Assembly (NCBI RefSeq): GCF_007860095.1 | Contig: NZ_SJPT01000004.1 | Location: 770,373 to 834,372 of the forward strand | Source of the DNA: Novipirellula galeiformis | GTDB lineage: Bacteria > Planctomycetota > Planctomycetia > Pirellulales > Pirellulaceae | Length of the DNA stretch: 64,000 nucleotides | Reading direction: 5' to 3' | Shown: positions 54,135 through 62,675 of the stretch, piece after piece | Layout of the letters: each line of letters opens with the position of its first letter | Position numbering within the stretch: the stretch's first letter is position 1 | The notes under the pieces: model-generated | The model's input: the letters and a program-made list of their open reading frames with translations, nothing else | The model's database searches: none | What the model was told of the DNA's origin: nothing | Translations under genes and position numbers: made by a program

Positions 54135-55100
54135 CTACTGGGCGGGCGGATTGACGTGCTTGAGGAATTTAAAGATGTCGCTGCCGGTGGTCAGAATCAA
54201 TGTGCTGTCGCCTGCGAGCATCTCTTCGTAAGTCTCCATCGTCTTGATGAACTCATAGAACGCGACGGAGTCTTCGCTCCGGTTGTACGCGCTGGCATAG
54301 ATCTCTGTGGCCTTGGCGTCCGCGGTGCCCTGGATCTCCTGGACGCGTTTGTACGCTTCGGATTCGATCTCCAACAGGTCACGCTCCTTCTTGCCAAGAA
54401 TCTTCGCCGCTTCGCCTTCGCCCTCGCTACGGAATCGTTCGGCGATCTGCTGACGTTCGCTGATCATGCGGTCATAGATTCGCTGCTGTACACTCTCGTT
54501 GTAATTGATCCGCTTGAATCGAACGTCGAGCAGCTCGATACCAAAATCGGTAAGTTTTTCGGAAGCCTTGTTAAAGATCTCTTCTTCAATCTTGGCCCGC
54601 CCTTTGGAAATCGGATACAGCACTCCAACGTTTCCGGGAGCATCGACCAGCACGGCGTCGCGATCCGGTTGACGGTCCTTGGTGGTCCTAATCACTTCGA
54701 TCAATTCATGCTTGGCGATCGCGTTACGCGTTTCGCTGCCCAGGATATCGTCCAGACGTGACAACGCGCCCCGTTCATCCCGCAACCGCAGAAAGAACTG
54801 CTTGGCGTCGTGGATCCGCCAACGTCCAAACGTGTCAACGACAATGTAGGTTTTGTCTTTGGTTGGCATTTCATTCGGGCGACCGTCCCATTCGAGGAAC
54901 CGTTTCTCGATGCGAGTGACTTCCTGAATGAACGGGATCTTAAAGTGCAAACCGGCATCGCTGATCGGATCGCCCACGGGCTTTCCGAACTGGGTGATGA
55001 TCACCTGCTCGGTTTCATTCACCGTATAAGATGCATTAAACAGCAGAAAGACCGACAGTAGCCCGAATCCGATCAGTGCGGGAAGGGTGACATTTTTCAT
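54135..55100 (-). CDS. hflC: HflC, SPFH/band-7 membrane protease regulator
   Basis: 321 residues. N-terminal membrane helix (LPALIGFGLLSVFLLFNASY), then the band-7 domain ('ETEQVIITQFGKPVGDPISD', 'GLHFKIPFIQEVTRIEKRFL') and the coiled-coil stretch 'RSEGEGEAAKILGKKERDLL'. With HflK it forms the large periplasmic cage around FtsH. The genes overlap by four bases (ATGA, 55097-55100), with hflK first. Confidence 0.93.
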   Translation of the reverse strand: MKNVTLPALIGFGLLSVFLLFNASYTVNETEQVIITQFGKPVGDPISDAGLHFKIPFIQEVTRIEKRFLEWDGRPNEMPTKDKTYIVVDTFGRWRIHDAKQFFLRLRDERGALSRLDDILGSETRNAIAKHELIEVIRTTKDRQPDRDAVLVDAPGNVGVLYPISKGRAKIEEEIFNKASEKLTDFGIELLDVRFKRINYNESVQQRIYDRMISERQQIAERFRSEGEGEAAKILGKKERDLLEIESEAYKRVQEIQGTADAKATEIYASAYNRSEDSVAFYEFIKTMETYEEMLAGDSTLILTTGSDIFKFLKHVNPPAQ

Positions 55101-56086
55101 GAGGGGTTCTTTGGGGATTCAGCGGACAATTGCAATAGCGGCAAGATCTGACTGGCCTTCTCGTCAATGATGATCTTCTTGCCAAGGTTAGGAATGATCT
55201 GACGCATGGTTTCGATATAGATCCGTTGTTTGGTGACTTCAGGAGCTTTCAAATACTCGGTCATCACGGCATTAAACCGAGCGACATCCCCCTCCGCTTC
55301 GTTGACGCGTTTGAGTGCATATCCCTCGGCGGCTTGGATCTTCTGTTCGGCTTCGCCGCTGGCACGTGGAACGACTTTGTTGTATTCGCCGTTGGCCACA
55401 TTGATTAACTGCTCACGTTCCTGTTGAGCTTGGTTGACTTCGTTGAATGAGCGTTGGACCGGCAATGGCGGGTTCACATTCTTCAGTTGAACCTGGTCGA
55501 TGCTAAGTCCCAGTTCAAACTTATTCACCAGTTCTTGAAGTTGCGTCTGTGCATCGGCTTCAATCTCTTGGCGTCCCACGGTGATCACTTCGTCCACGGT
55601 TCGGTCACCCACGACGGTACGCATGACCGATTCCGAGATGGCTCGCAACGTTTGGTCGGGGTTGCGAACTTTGAACAAGTAAAGCTCGGGCTCACGCACT
55701 CGGTATTGAATGATCCACTCGACCGTTGCTGCGTTGAGGTCACCCGTCACCATGCCACGTTCGAGTGTCTGTTCCGTTGAAAATTGATTCGGGTTTGTCG
55801 CTCCGGTGGTGCCGAAACCGAACTCTTGTTTCAGTTGGCGTTTGACTGGCACCATCGCCACGCGTTCGATATTGAAGGGCAATTTAAATCGCAGTCCGGG
55901 TTCGGCGTTGCGGACATATTTACCCCACCGCAAAACCACTCCCTGCGATTCGGCTTGAACGGTGTAAACGCTCGTAAAGGCAGCGAAGACCAGCAGGACC
56001 GCGGGAATCACCCAGAGCACCCGCATGCGCTGAAAATCAATATCACGCCAGTCAAAGTCGCGCCAGTCGTCGGGATCAAATTTCAT
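55097..56086 (-). CDS. hflK: HflK, SPFH/band-7 partner of HflC
   Basis: 329 residues. Short cytoplasmic start, helix 'VLWVIPAVLLVFAAFTSVYT', then band-7 domain ('ESQGVVLRWGKYVRNAEPGL', 'NAATVEWIIQYRVREPELYL', 'VMRTVVGDRTVDEVITVGRQ') and helical C-terminus ('RASGEAEQKIQAAEGYALKR'). It lacks the long Gly-rich N-terminal tail of the E. coli protein. First gene of the hflKC pair. Confidence 0.92.
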   Translation of the reverse strand: MKFDPDDWRDFDWRDIDFQRMRVLWVIPAVLLVFAAFTSVYTVQAESQGVVLRWGKYVRNAEPGLRFKLPFNIERVAMVPVKRQLKQEFGFGTTGATNPNQFSTEQTLERGMVTGDLNAATVEWIIQYRVREPELYLFKVRNPDQTLRAISESVMRTVVGDRTVDEVITVGRQEIEADAQTQLQELVNKFELGLSIDQVQLKNVNPPLPVQRSFNEVNQAQQEREQLINVANGEYNKVVPRASGEAEQKIQAAEGYALKRVNEAEGDVARFNAVMTEYLKAPEVTKQRIYIETMRQIIPNLGKKIIIDEKASQILPLLQLSAESPKNPS

Positions 56087-56576
56087 TGGGCCGTTGGTTC
56101 GTTCAAGTCATCAGGGTTTGGAGGATGGTGCACGCCAGCTTGGCGACATCGATTCCCATACTGACGCAAGTATAGCTTGCACTTAGCCATCGGCGGCAAA
56201 GTCGATCGCGAACCGAATGGGGGAGGCAAAGACGTTTCTAGCTCGAATGAGTGAAAAGCCGCTAACCGCCGGTTCCCATTGCGCTAATGCCAGCGGCTAA
56301 CGACTTGCCGCACCGATTGCGGGCGAGAGCTAAGCGAAGTGCTCAACACGCTCAACGAACACGTTTCCATTAGATCGCCGATTTCCCACGAGATCGTCGA
56401 TGACCCGCTTTACGTCAAAAATCGTCCGCTCCCCCCAAGCGGTACGTTGCCGGATTGGCGCGGTCCCTGACCGCCACCGCCTGGGCCGCGTGCGTCTGTC
56501 CTTGAACGCCTCACGGTTGAGCGTTGCTATCAACGGAACCGTTCGCAGAGTCCCAACCGATAAAATCCTCCTTCCC
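56087..56576. other. Intergenic region with REP-like palindrome
   Basis: At about 56250-56300, 'gccgctaaccgccggttcc' and 'gccagcggctaacgac' form a degraded palindrome of the RAYT-1 REP type. A plus-strand open stretch ending at a TGA near 56468 reads 'DPLYVKNRPLPPSGTLPDW' but has no start and no known family. No gene is supported. Confidence 0.5.
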
Positions 56577-59525
56577 CTACCGAGTGTCCGTTTCGGATGT
56601 GTTGCCTTTTCCTTCGGTGACCAGCTTTTGAATGATTTGCTGAGTCTGAACGGCAAACGGATGTTCCTTTGTCTCAGGCTCGATCGCGTCCAAGTCGGCA
56701 ACCGCGTTGGAGATTGCTACACGTTCTGCTTCTGTGTCGCCTTGCCGTCGGTGAACTTCGGCGTGACTTCGGTACAGCAACGCTCGCCAGCATCGATGGG
56801 GCATGCTGCCCGGCGATGCATCGACCAAAGACGACTGGATGGCAATGGCCTTTTCGAGGCGTTCCAGTCCGAGGGCGAAGTCGCCGCGCGAACGAGCGAG
56901 GCTCGATAGCTTGTGCAGAATGTGCACTTCGGAGACGGCGAACAGTTGTGTCTTGGGATTGGTGGACCGGAGCGGTTGTAATTCGGCGAGCGCTTCGTGA
57001 AGTCGCTCGTCCGCTTTGTTGGCCAATCGTTCCGAACCGAACTGTCGTCGCAGATTTACGCTGGCGAGTACTTCGACCAAGGCAAATCGAACGGGGGAAT
57101 CGTCTGGTGTTCGAGACAGTCGTTCACGCAGGATTTCGGTGGCGGATAAGAGCTCGGACTGTCGAACCGCGGGCCGCTTTGCTCGACGTGAATCGGCAAG
57201 ATGAATCCGCGCTCGCAACACGGCAACGTCACTCGCGTCATGTACCGAGGGATCCAAATCGCTCAGTAGCGACTTGGCGGTCGACAATCGCTCACGGGCG
57301 ATTTGCGATTCCACCGGCGATCCGGTTTGGTCGCGGCGACGCTGGGGAGGCGGATCACCTAGAGAAACAAACGCATGCGCTAGCTGCAGTTTCAGCCGAT
57401 CGTCCGGATCGGCGACAGCTTCGCCGGACTGGATTGCCATTGCGTAGGCTTCGTCCGACTTCGTGTAGTCCAATTTCAATGCGTAGACTTTGCCAAGCTC
57501 GTTGTACAAACGCGTAATGAGACTTCGTTTCTCATGGGTGGGTAAACCAGCCAAGTCGCTGCGTGTCTGCAAAAGTTCAATACTTTGGTTGAGTGTTGAA
57601 ATCGCAGCGTCGGTCTGGCCGAGTTGTTGTTGAATCTGGGACAACCGAAGGCTCGCTTCAATCATTTGCCGAACAATGTCGGGCCGAGTTGGTGCTTGGT
57701 TAGCAAGCCGTTTGTACAGTGGCTGGATGTTTTCCAACACGCTTGCGGCATGCGGTGATGGGTTCAGCAGAAATTGTGTCGAATCCATTTCTCCCGTATC
57801 GATATCCCCCATTGCGGATGCCGGAATGGAAACAGCGTCCACAACGCCGTCGAGCGATTGCAGTGCGAGATCGACGGTTTGTTCGGATTGTGCGAGTGCC
57901 TCGCTGGTCCGCTGGTTGGCGGCAGATATCATCGCAAACCCGACCGAGGATGCGACGGTTGCGGCCAGCATCGACACGATGGCGATGCCGGTGACGCCAG
58001 CCAGTTTTGGGTTGCGACGACACCAACGAACAAGTCTTTGTAGCGCCGTGGTGCGTCGCGCAAGAATAGGCTCGTCTTTCAAGAAACGATTCAGGTCATC
58101 TCGCAAATCGGCCGCGGATTGATATCGATGTGCCGGCTCAGGATTGATCGCTTTGGCGACAATCGTCCGCAAGTCCGTGGGAACGTCGGCGCGAACATCC
58201 CTCAACGGCTTGATGAAATGAAGCCTCACGGCCTCCGGCAGTTGATGCGGCGTTAGGTCTTTGAAAGCGGGGGTGCCGGCCAACATTTCGTAGAGTGTCA
58301 AACCAACACCGTACACGTCGGACCGCTCATCGGATTGTCCTTGAAAACGTTCCGGTGCCATGTAGCGAGGGCTCCCGCTGAGTGCTTGCGTCATGGTTGG
58401 ATCGTCTCGCGTGTTCCGCGCAATTCCGAAGTCGGTCAGTTGCGCGACGCCCTCTTCGTCGATAAGGATATTGGCGGGTTTCACGTCACGATGGAGTACG
58501 CCGTTGGCATGAGCGTAAGCCAGTCCGTCAGAGATCTGGACGGCGATTTCCGCTGCGGTGCGACAATCGAATGTTTGGATTTGCGTTTCGTCCCCCGCTT
58601 CGTAGCTACCGTCGCCAGACGGTGGATCCGGTTGTGCGCAATCCACGCTCTGGCGAGCGTAGCTACCGTCGCCCGACGGTGGTTTTGGTTGTGTGCAATC
58701 CACGCTCTGGCGAGCGTAGCTACCGTCGCCCGACGGTGGCCGGTTTTGTTCGCAATCCACGCTCTGGCGAGCGTAGCTACCGTCGCCCGACGGTGGTTTT
58801 GGTTGTGTGCAATCCACGTTCTGGCGAGCGTAGCTACCGTCGCCCGACGGTGGTTTTGGTTGTGTGCAATCCACGTCCTGGCGAGCGTAGCTACCGTCGC
58901 CCGACGGTGGTTTCGGTTGTGTGCAATCCACGCTCTGGCGAGCGTAGCTACCGTCGCCAGACGGTGGACCACCCGCTCTAGCGAGCGCATCGATGGGGAA
59001 GATGAGACGATCAAGCGACTTGCCTCGAATCAGTTGCATCACCAGATAATGCGTTCCATCGCACTGGCCTGTTCCGAAGATCGGCACGATGTTCGAGTGG
59101 TGCATCGCCGCCGCAGTGCTGGCTTCGCGTCTAAAACTCTGTAACGCATCGTCATCCAGTAAAGACTGCTTTGGCAGAACCTTGATCGCGACACGGCGTC
59201 CGAGCGACTCTTGTTTCGCTTCGTAAACGATCCCCATACCGCCGCGCCCGATTTCTCGCACGAGCTGAAAATCACCGAGTCTTTTCAGTACTCGCCCGGC
59301 AAGGGTCGCACTTCCGTCGCTTTCGGATTGCTGATCCACTTTAACCTTTTCGACCGAAAGCACCAACGGAAAGACGCGTCGGATTGGCTCGCTCAAATCG
59401 GGATGGCGAAGCGCGTATTCTTCGACGGTCGGTCGATCACCGTTGCGATAGCGTGCCACGAAATCGCTGGCGAGGATATCGACCGTTGCATAAGTGTCGT
59501 CGTCGATTGAATCAGGAAGTTGCAT
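56577..59525 (-). CDS. Membrane Ser/Thr protein kinase carrying an in-frame 57-bp repeat array
   Basis: 982 residues. Kinase lobes: 'LVREIGRGGMGIVYEAKQES', 'RVAIKVLPKQS', 'THYLVMQLIRGKSLDRLI', then after an interruption 'EIAVQISDGLAYAHANGVLH', 'HRDVKPANILIDEEG', 'LTDFGIARN', 'SPRYMAPERF'. Between 'SLDRLI' (near residue 175) and 'AAEIAVQ' (near 320) lie seven copies of PPSGDGSYARQSVDCTQPK-like 19-mers, the translation of the 57-bp repeat found outside genes nearby. This is the alphaD-alphaE loop on the kinase surface, so the fold could tolerate it. A membrane helix (LAGVTGIAIVSMLAATVASS) follows at about 540, then a TPR-like region. All catalytic motifs are intact. Confidence 0.9.
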   Translation of the reverse strand: MQLPDSIDDDTYATVDILASDFVARYRNGDRPTVEEYALRHPDLSEPIRRVFPLVLSVEKVKVDQQSESDGSATLAGRVLKRLGDFQLVREIGRGGMGIVYEAKQESLGRRVAIKVLPKQSLLDDDALQSFRREASTAAAMHHSNIVPIFGTGQCDGTHYLVMQLIRGKSLDRLIFPIDALARAGGPPSGDGSYARQSVDCTQPKPPSGDGSYARQDVDCTQPKPPSGDGSYARQNVDCTQPKPPSGDGSYARQSVDCEQNRPPSGDGSYARQSVDCTQPKPPSGDGSYARQSVDCAQPDPPSGDGSYEAGDETQIQTFDCRTAAEIAVQISDGLAYAHANGVLHRDVKPANILIDEEGVAQLTDFGIARNTRDDPTMTQALSGSPRYMAPERFQGQSDERSDVYGVGLTLYEMLAGTPAFKDLTPHQLPEAVRLHFIKPLRDVRADVPTDLRTIVAKAINPEPAHRYQSAADLRDDLNRFLKDEPILARRTTALQRLVRWCRRNPKLAGVTGIAIVSMLAATVASSVGFAMISAANQRTSEALAQSEQTVDLALQSLDGVVDAVSIPASAMGDIDTGEMDSTQFLLNPSPHAASVLENIQPLYKRLANQAPTRPDIVRQMIEASLRLSQIQQQLGQTDAAISTLNQSIELLQTRSDLAGLPTHEKRSLITRLYNELGKVYALKLDYTKSDEAYAMAIQSGEAVADPDDRLKLQLAHAFVSLGDPPPQRRRDQTGSPVESQIARERLSTAKSLLSDLDPSVHDASDVAVLRARIHLADSRRAKRPAVRQSELLSATEILRERLSRTPDDSPVRFALVEVLASVNLRRQFGSERLANKADERLHEALAELQPLRSTNPKTQLFAVSEVHILHKLSSLARSRGDFALGLERLEKAIAIQSSLVDASPGSMPHRCWRALLYRSHAEVHRRQGDTEAERVAISNAVADLDAIEPETKEHPFAVQTQQIIQKLVTEGKGNTSETDTR
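58602..58977 (+). repeat. 57-bp double-hairpin array A (7 units, inside the kinase gene)
   Basis: Units start with 'gtagctac' at 58602, 58659, 58716, 58773, 58830, 58887 and 58944, an exact 57-bp period. Spacer 'ttttggttgtgtgcaatcc' in most units; the unit starting 58716 has the intergenic-type 'ccggttttgttcgcaatcc'. No indels, so the 19-codon frame is kept throughout. Confidence 0.97.
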
Positions 59526-59582
59526 ACGGTGTCAAAGTAAAGGGAAGTATTGAGGCGTTGAGTTGGAGCGGTTGATGCGATC

Positions 59583-60066
59583 GTAGCTACCGTCGCCCGA
59601 CGGTGGATGGTCTTGTTCGTGATCCACGCTCTGGCGAACGTAGCTACCGTCGCCAGACGGTGGCCGGTCTTGTTCGCGATCCACGCTCTGGCGAACGTAG
59701 CTACCGTCGCCAGACGGTGGCCGGTCTTGTTCGTGATCCACGCTCTGGCGAGCGTAGCTACCGTCGCCCGACGGTGGCCGGTTTTGTTCGTGATCCACGC
59801 GCTAGCAAACGTAGCTACCGTCGCCCGACGGTGGATGGTCTTGTTCGTGATCCACGCTCTGGCGAACGTAGCTACCGTCGCCCGACGGTGGCCGGTTTTG
59901 TTCGTGATCCACACTCTGGCGAGCGTAGCTACCGTCGCCAGACGGTGGCCGGTTTTGTTCGTGATCCACGCGTTAGAGAGCGTAGCTACCGTCGCCCGAC
60001 GGTGGATGGTCTTGTTCGTGATCCACGTGCTAGCGAACGTAGCTACCGTCGCCAGACGGTGGATGG
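59583..60066 (+). repeat. 57-bp double-hairpin array B1 (9 units)
   Basis: Units start at 59583, 59640, 59697, 59754, 59811, 59868, 59925, 59982 and 60039. Hairpin 1 is accgtc-gcca/gccc-gacggt, hairpin 2 acgctc-tggc-gagcgt with variants. The array begins 57 bp upstream of the kinase start codon and ends about 10 bp from the RAYT stop codon. Confidence 0.97.
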
Positions 60067-60074
60067 ACGACCAT

Positions 60075-60665
60075 TTATCCATCATTCATTTTTTCATTCA
60101 TTGCCCGAAACAGTCCGTTCTTTTGCAGGAATGAATGCGTCTTCCAAAATCGCGGCCAAAAGTCTTCCTGCCACAAACTCAATTCGGGATACCCCGGCAC
60201 GAGGCATCCTGTGTACTTGTACTGACGAAAACCATTCGGTGTCACTAATTCAGCCCGTTCAGGATTGCGAGCGATGTAATCGACGAGATCGGTGAATGCT
60301 GAGTCTTTCCGTTCGTCGTCACGAAGCACTCGATCATGAGGCTGATGTTGGAAGCGGAATCCAATCTTGCTAAGTGCTTCATTGACATGTTTGCGAAAGT
60401 ACTTGGATGCCTTCAATTGATCCGACCGCTCATCAATGCCAATCCAGACCGTGTGCAGATGGTCGGGCATCAAACAGAAAATCGGACATGTGAACGCGTA
60501 GCGAAATGCTGTATGGGTGAGCAATTCCCGAAACTTATAGAGGAACACCGGTCGCAGCCAGCCTGTCTTGCGGCCTTGAATTGTCATCGTCCAATGGACG
60601 TAGGCATGGCCGTGATAGTACTCCGGCCCCAGTCGCGGAAGATGCTTTTTTTCGTTGCTGGGCAT
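60075..60665 (-). CDS. REP-associated tyrosine transposase (RAYT, Y1/HUH family), copy 2
   Basis: 196 residues. HUH motif in 'IFCLMPDHLHTVWIG' (His69 and His71); nucleophile Tyr130 in 'DLVDYIARNPERAELV', a classic RAYT segment. Start 'GPEYYHGHAYVHWTMTIQGR'. The C-terminus (LWQEDFWPRFWKTHSFLQKN) is basic and aromatic. It is a different subfamily from the copy at 11665, with little resemblance outside the motifs. It sits between two blocks of the 57-bp repeat (B1 and B2), all in the same direction, so those repeats are its likely substrates. Appears intact. Confidence 0.88.
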   Translation of the reverse strand: MPSNEKKHLPRLGPEYYHGHAYVHWTMTIQGRKTGWLRPVFLYKFRELLTHTAFRYAFTCPIFCLMPDHLHTVWIGIDERSDQLKASKYFRKHVNEALSKIGFRFQHQPHDRVLRDDERKDSAFTDLVDYIARNPERAELVTPNGFRQYKYTGCLVPGYPELSLWQEDFWPRFWKTHSFLQKNGLFRAMNEKMNDG

Positions 60666-60737
60666 TGGATTATGGCAGTGGTCGGGGTCCGGTCGTTTGT
60701 CTGAGTGAAATTCGAATTATCCACGTTTCGTGGTCGC

Positions 60738-61202
60738 GTAGCTACCGTCGCCCGACGGTGGCCGGTCTTGTTCGCGATCCACGCTCTGGCGAACGTAGCT
60801 ACCGTCGCCCGACGGTGGCCGGTTTTGTTCGTGATCCACGCTCTGGCGAGCGTAGCTACGTCGCCCGACGGTGGCCGGTTTTGTTCGTGATCCACGCTCT
60901 GGCGAACGTAGCTACCGTCGCCAGACGGTGGCCGGTTTTGTTCGTGATCCACGCTCTGGCGAGCGTAGCTACCGTCGCCCGACGGTGGCCGGTTTTGTTC
61001 GTGATCCACGCTCTGGCGAGCGTAGCTACGTCGCCCGACGGTGGATGGTCTTGTTCGCGATCCACGCTCTGGCGAACGTAGCTACCGTCGCCCGACGGTG
61101 GCCGGTCTTGTTCGTGATCCACGCTCTGGCGAACGTAGCTACCGTCGCCCGACGGTGGCCGGTTTTGTTCGTGATCCACGCTCTGGCGAGCGTAGCTACG
61201 TC
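60738..61202 (+). repeat. 57-bp double-hairpin array B2 (8 units plus a truncated one)
   Basis: Units start at 60738, 60795, 60852, 60908, 60965, 61022, 61078, 61135 and 61192. Those at 60852, 61022 and 61192 lack one C (gtagctacgtcg), so the array repeats as blocks of three units (170 bp). The last unit is cut after a few bases, 10 bp from the stop codon of the next gene. Confidence 0.95.
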
Positions 61203-61212
61203 CGCTACGCTT

Positions 61213-62610
61213 TCACCGTCCGCCCGGCCTCTGTCCTGCACCGGGGCGGCCTTGACCGCCCTGACGTGCACCGCCCCCGCCGCCCGGAAAGTGACTGCGT
61301 CCATTGACCATGCCAGCCGATTTGTCTTCATCCAGCCAGACCGTGAATTCTTGTTGTACCGACTTACACCAACCCTTTTCTTTGTTGCACGCAAAGTACT
61401 GAATCTTTACCGAGATCGGTTTGTCCGCGTCCCAATCCTTCACGTCGACCAGAAACTCGCGTGGCTCATTGTCGGATTCGACCTGCAAACGCTTTGAATG
61501 CCCCGTCGCCGGAGAAACGGTCGCCCCTTCAGCAACAATCTTGTACTCCGGTGGACTGGCCAGGTTGTTCCAACTTGCTCCCAGCACCGGGTCTTGGCGA
61601 AAGCCCAGATACAGCTTACCTGATCTGGTCTCGATCAATTGTTGGTCCGCCTCGGGACGCAGTTTCACATAGCGGTTGGACTGATTGAATTCGATGGATC
61701 GCAAGGCAGAGACGGGATTGCTTTTCCCGCCCGACTCGACTCGCAACGGGACCGCTTTCCCTTCCACGCTAACTCGTTCCAAGAGCATTTCGCTTTCGGG
61801 TGTGAGGTGACGCTCGAAGCGAGGAAGGTTCAAGTCTACGGCGGTGGTCAGTGTTTCCGGCTTGCCGACCAGACTCTCCAACGACTCACGAAGGCTTGAG
61901 CCGCGGCCCCATGAATCACGATGAACCACTTTGCCCGACGAGTCGAACACAAACTGTGAATTCGGAGTCCCCATAAAATAAGTTTTCATTTGGTTGTCCA
62001 TCGGATCAGTCAACCAGGGGATTTGCGTTCGCAGGAGTTCCTTGGCATGATCGACTTGAGCGAATCGGTCCTCGATCGATGACGGCTGCACGAATCCCCA
62101 ATTCTCTGGGTGAGCCAGAGACTGGTACAGGAAGTAGAAGTCAACGCCTCGATCCTTGAAGTCGCGAGCGACCGCTTCAATCTCGGGGTAGGAACTTCGG
62201 TACGCGGGACATGTCAAACAGCCACCGACGATCACGGTGTACTTCGACTGCATGACGCTTTTAACGGGCACTAGCTCCCGATCAACGTTGTAGACCTTCA
62301 GGTCGGCAGGGATTTCGGTTCCGATAGGAAACTTCTCTTGAAACTCGATGTCACGCGGACGAACGCGATCGCGAGGCCCGCCGCCCCGCGACGCCTGACC
62401 GCCACGCTGGCCACCTTGTCTACGCCCCAGACCGGGGCGACGTTGTCCCGGTCCATAACCACGTTGTCCACTACCACGTGGACCTTGGCCAAACTCTTGG
62501 CCTTCTTGCCTTGGGTCCTGCGGAGGCTGTGCTTGCAACGTACCCGAAATCAGCACGATGGCTATACAAGTCGCGAAGCTGTACAGGACTTGAATGATGG
62601 AACGTTTCAT
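61213..62610 (-). CDS. Exported deiodinase-like thioredoxin-fold protein with Gly/Arg/Gln-rich ends
   Basis: 465 residues, signal peptide at 1-28. Residues 30-85 are low-complexity G/Q/R. The core (about 95-215) resembles the iodothyronine deiodinase family: 'YTVIVGGCLTCPAYRSSYPE' with Cys131/Cys134 where deiodinases have selenocysteine, then 'FYFLYQSLAHPENWGF' and 'SSIEDRFAQVDHAKELL'. The C-terminal third ('DNEPREFLVDVKDWDADKPI', 'FACNKEKGWCKSVQQEFTVW') is a beta domain also seen with redoxins. The last 25 residues are again Gly-rich. Likely an extracytoplasmic redox protein; deiodination is not implied. It is downstream of the EF-hand gene (65 bp), probably one operon. Confidence 0.78.
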   Translation of the reverse strand: MKRSIIQVLYSFATCIAIVLISGTLQAQPPQDPRQEGQEFGQGPRGSGQRGYGPGQRRPGLGRRQGGQRGGQASRGGGPRDRVRPRDIEFQEKFPIGTEIPADLKVYNVDRELVPVKSVMQSKYTVIVGGCLTCPAYRSSYPEIEAVARDFKDRGVDFYFLYQSLAHPENWGFVQPSSIEDRFAQVDHAKELLRTQIPWLTDPMDNQMKTYFMGTPNSQFVFDSSGKVVHRDSWGRGSSLRESLESLVGKPETLTTAVDLNLPRFERHLTPESEMLLERVSVEGKAVPLRVESGGKSNPVSALRSIEFNQSNRYVKLRPEADQQLIETRSGKLYLGFRQDPVLGASWNNLASPPEYKIVAEGATVSPATGHSKRLQVESDNEPREFLVDVKDWDADKPISVKIQYFACNKEKGWCKSVQQEFTVWLDEDKSAGMVNGRSHFPGGGGGARQGGQGRPGAGQRPGGR

Positions 62611-62675
62611 GGATGGCTCTTCGTTTTAGTCGGTTGATTTTTTGCTGGCTGGGAATACGGAATGGAACCTCGTCG

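Noticed and set aside
56310..56468. Gene fragment reading DPLYVKNRPLPPSGTLPDW
   Set aside because: Open stretch of about 50 codons with no start and no recognised family; it could be chance or a very old remnant.
59583..61500. Long open frames across arrays B1 and B2 on both strands
   Set aside because: The 57-bp unit lacks stops in most frames and 57 is a multiple of three, so any array gives long open frames by chance. None has a credible start, ribosome site or domain, unlike the kinase gene.
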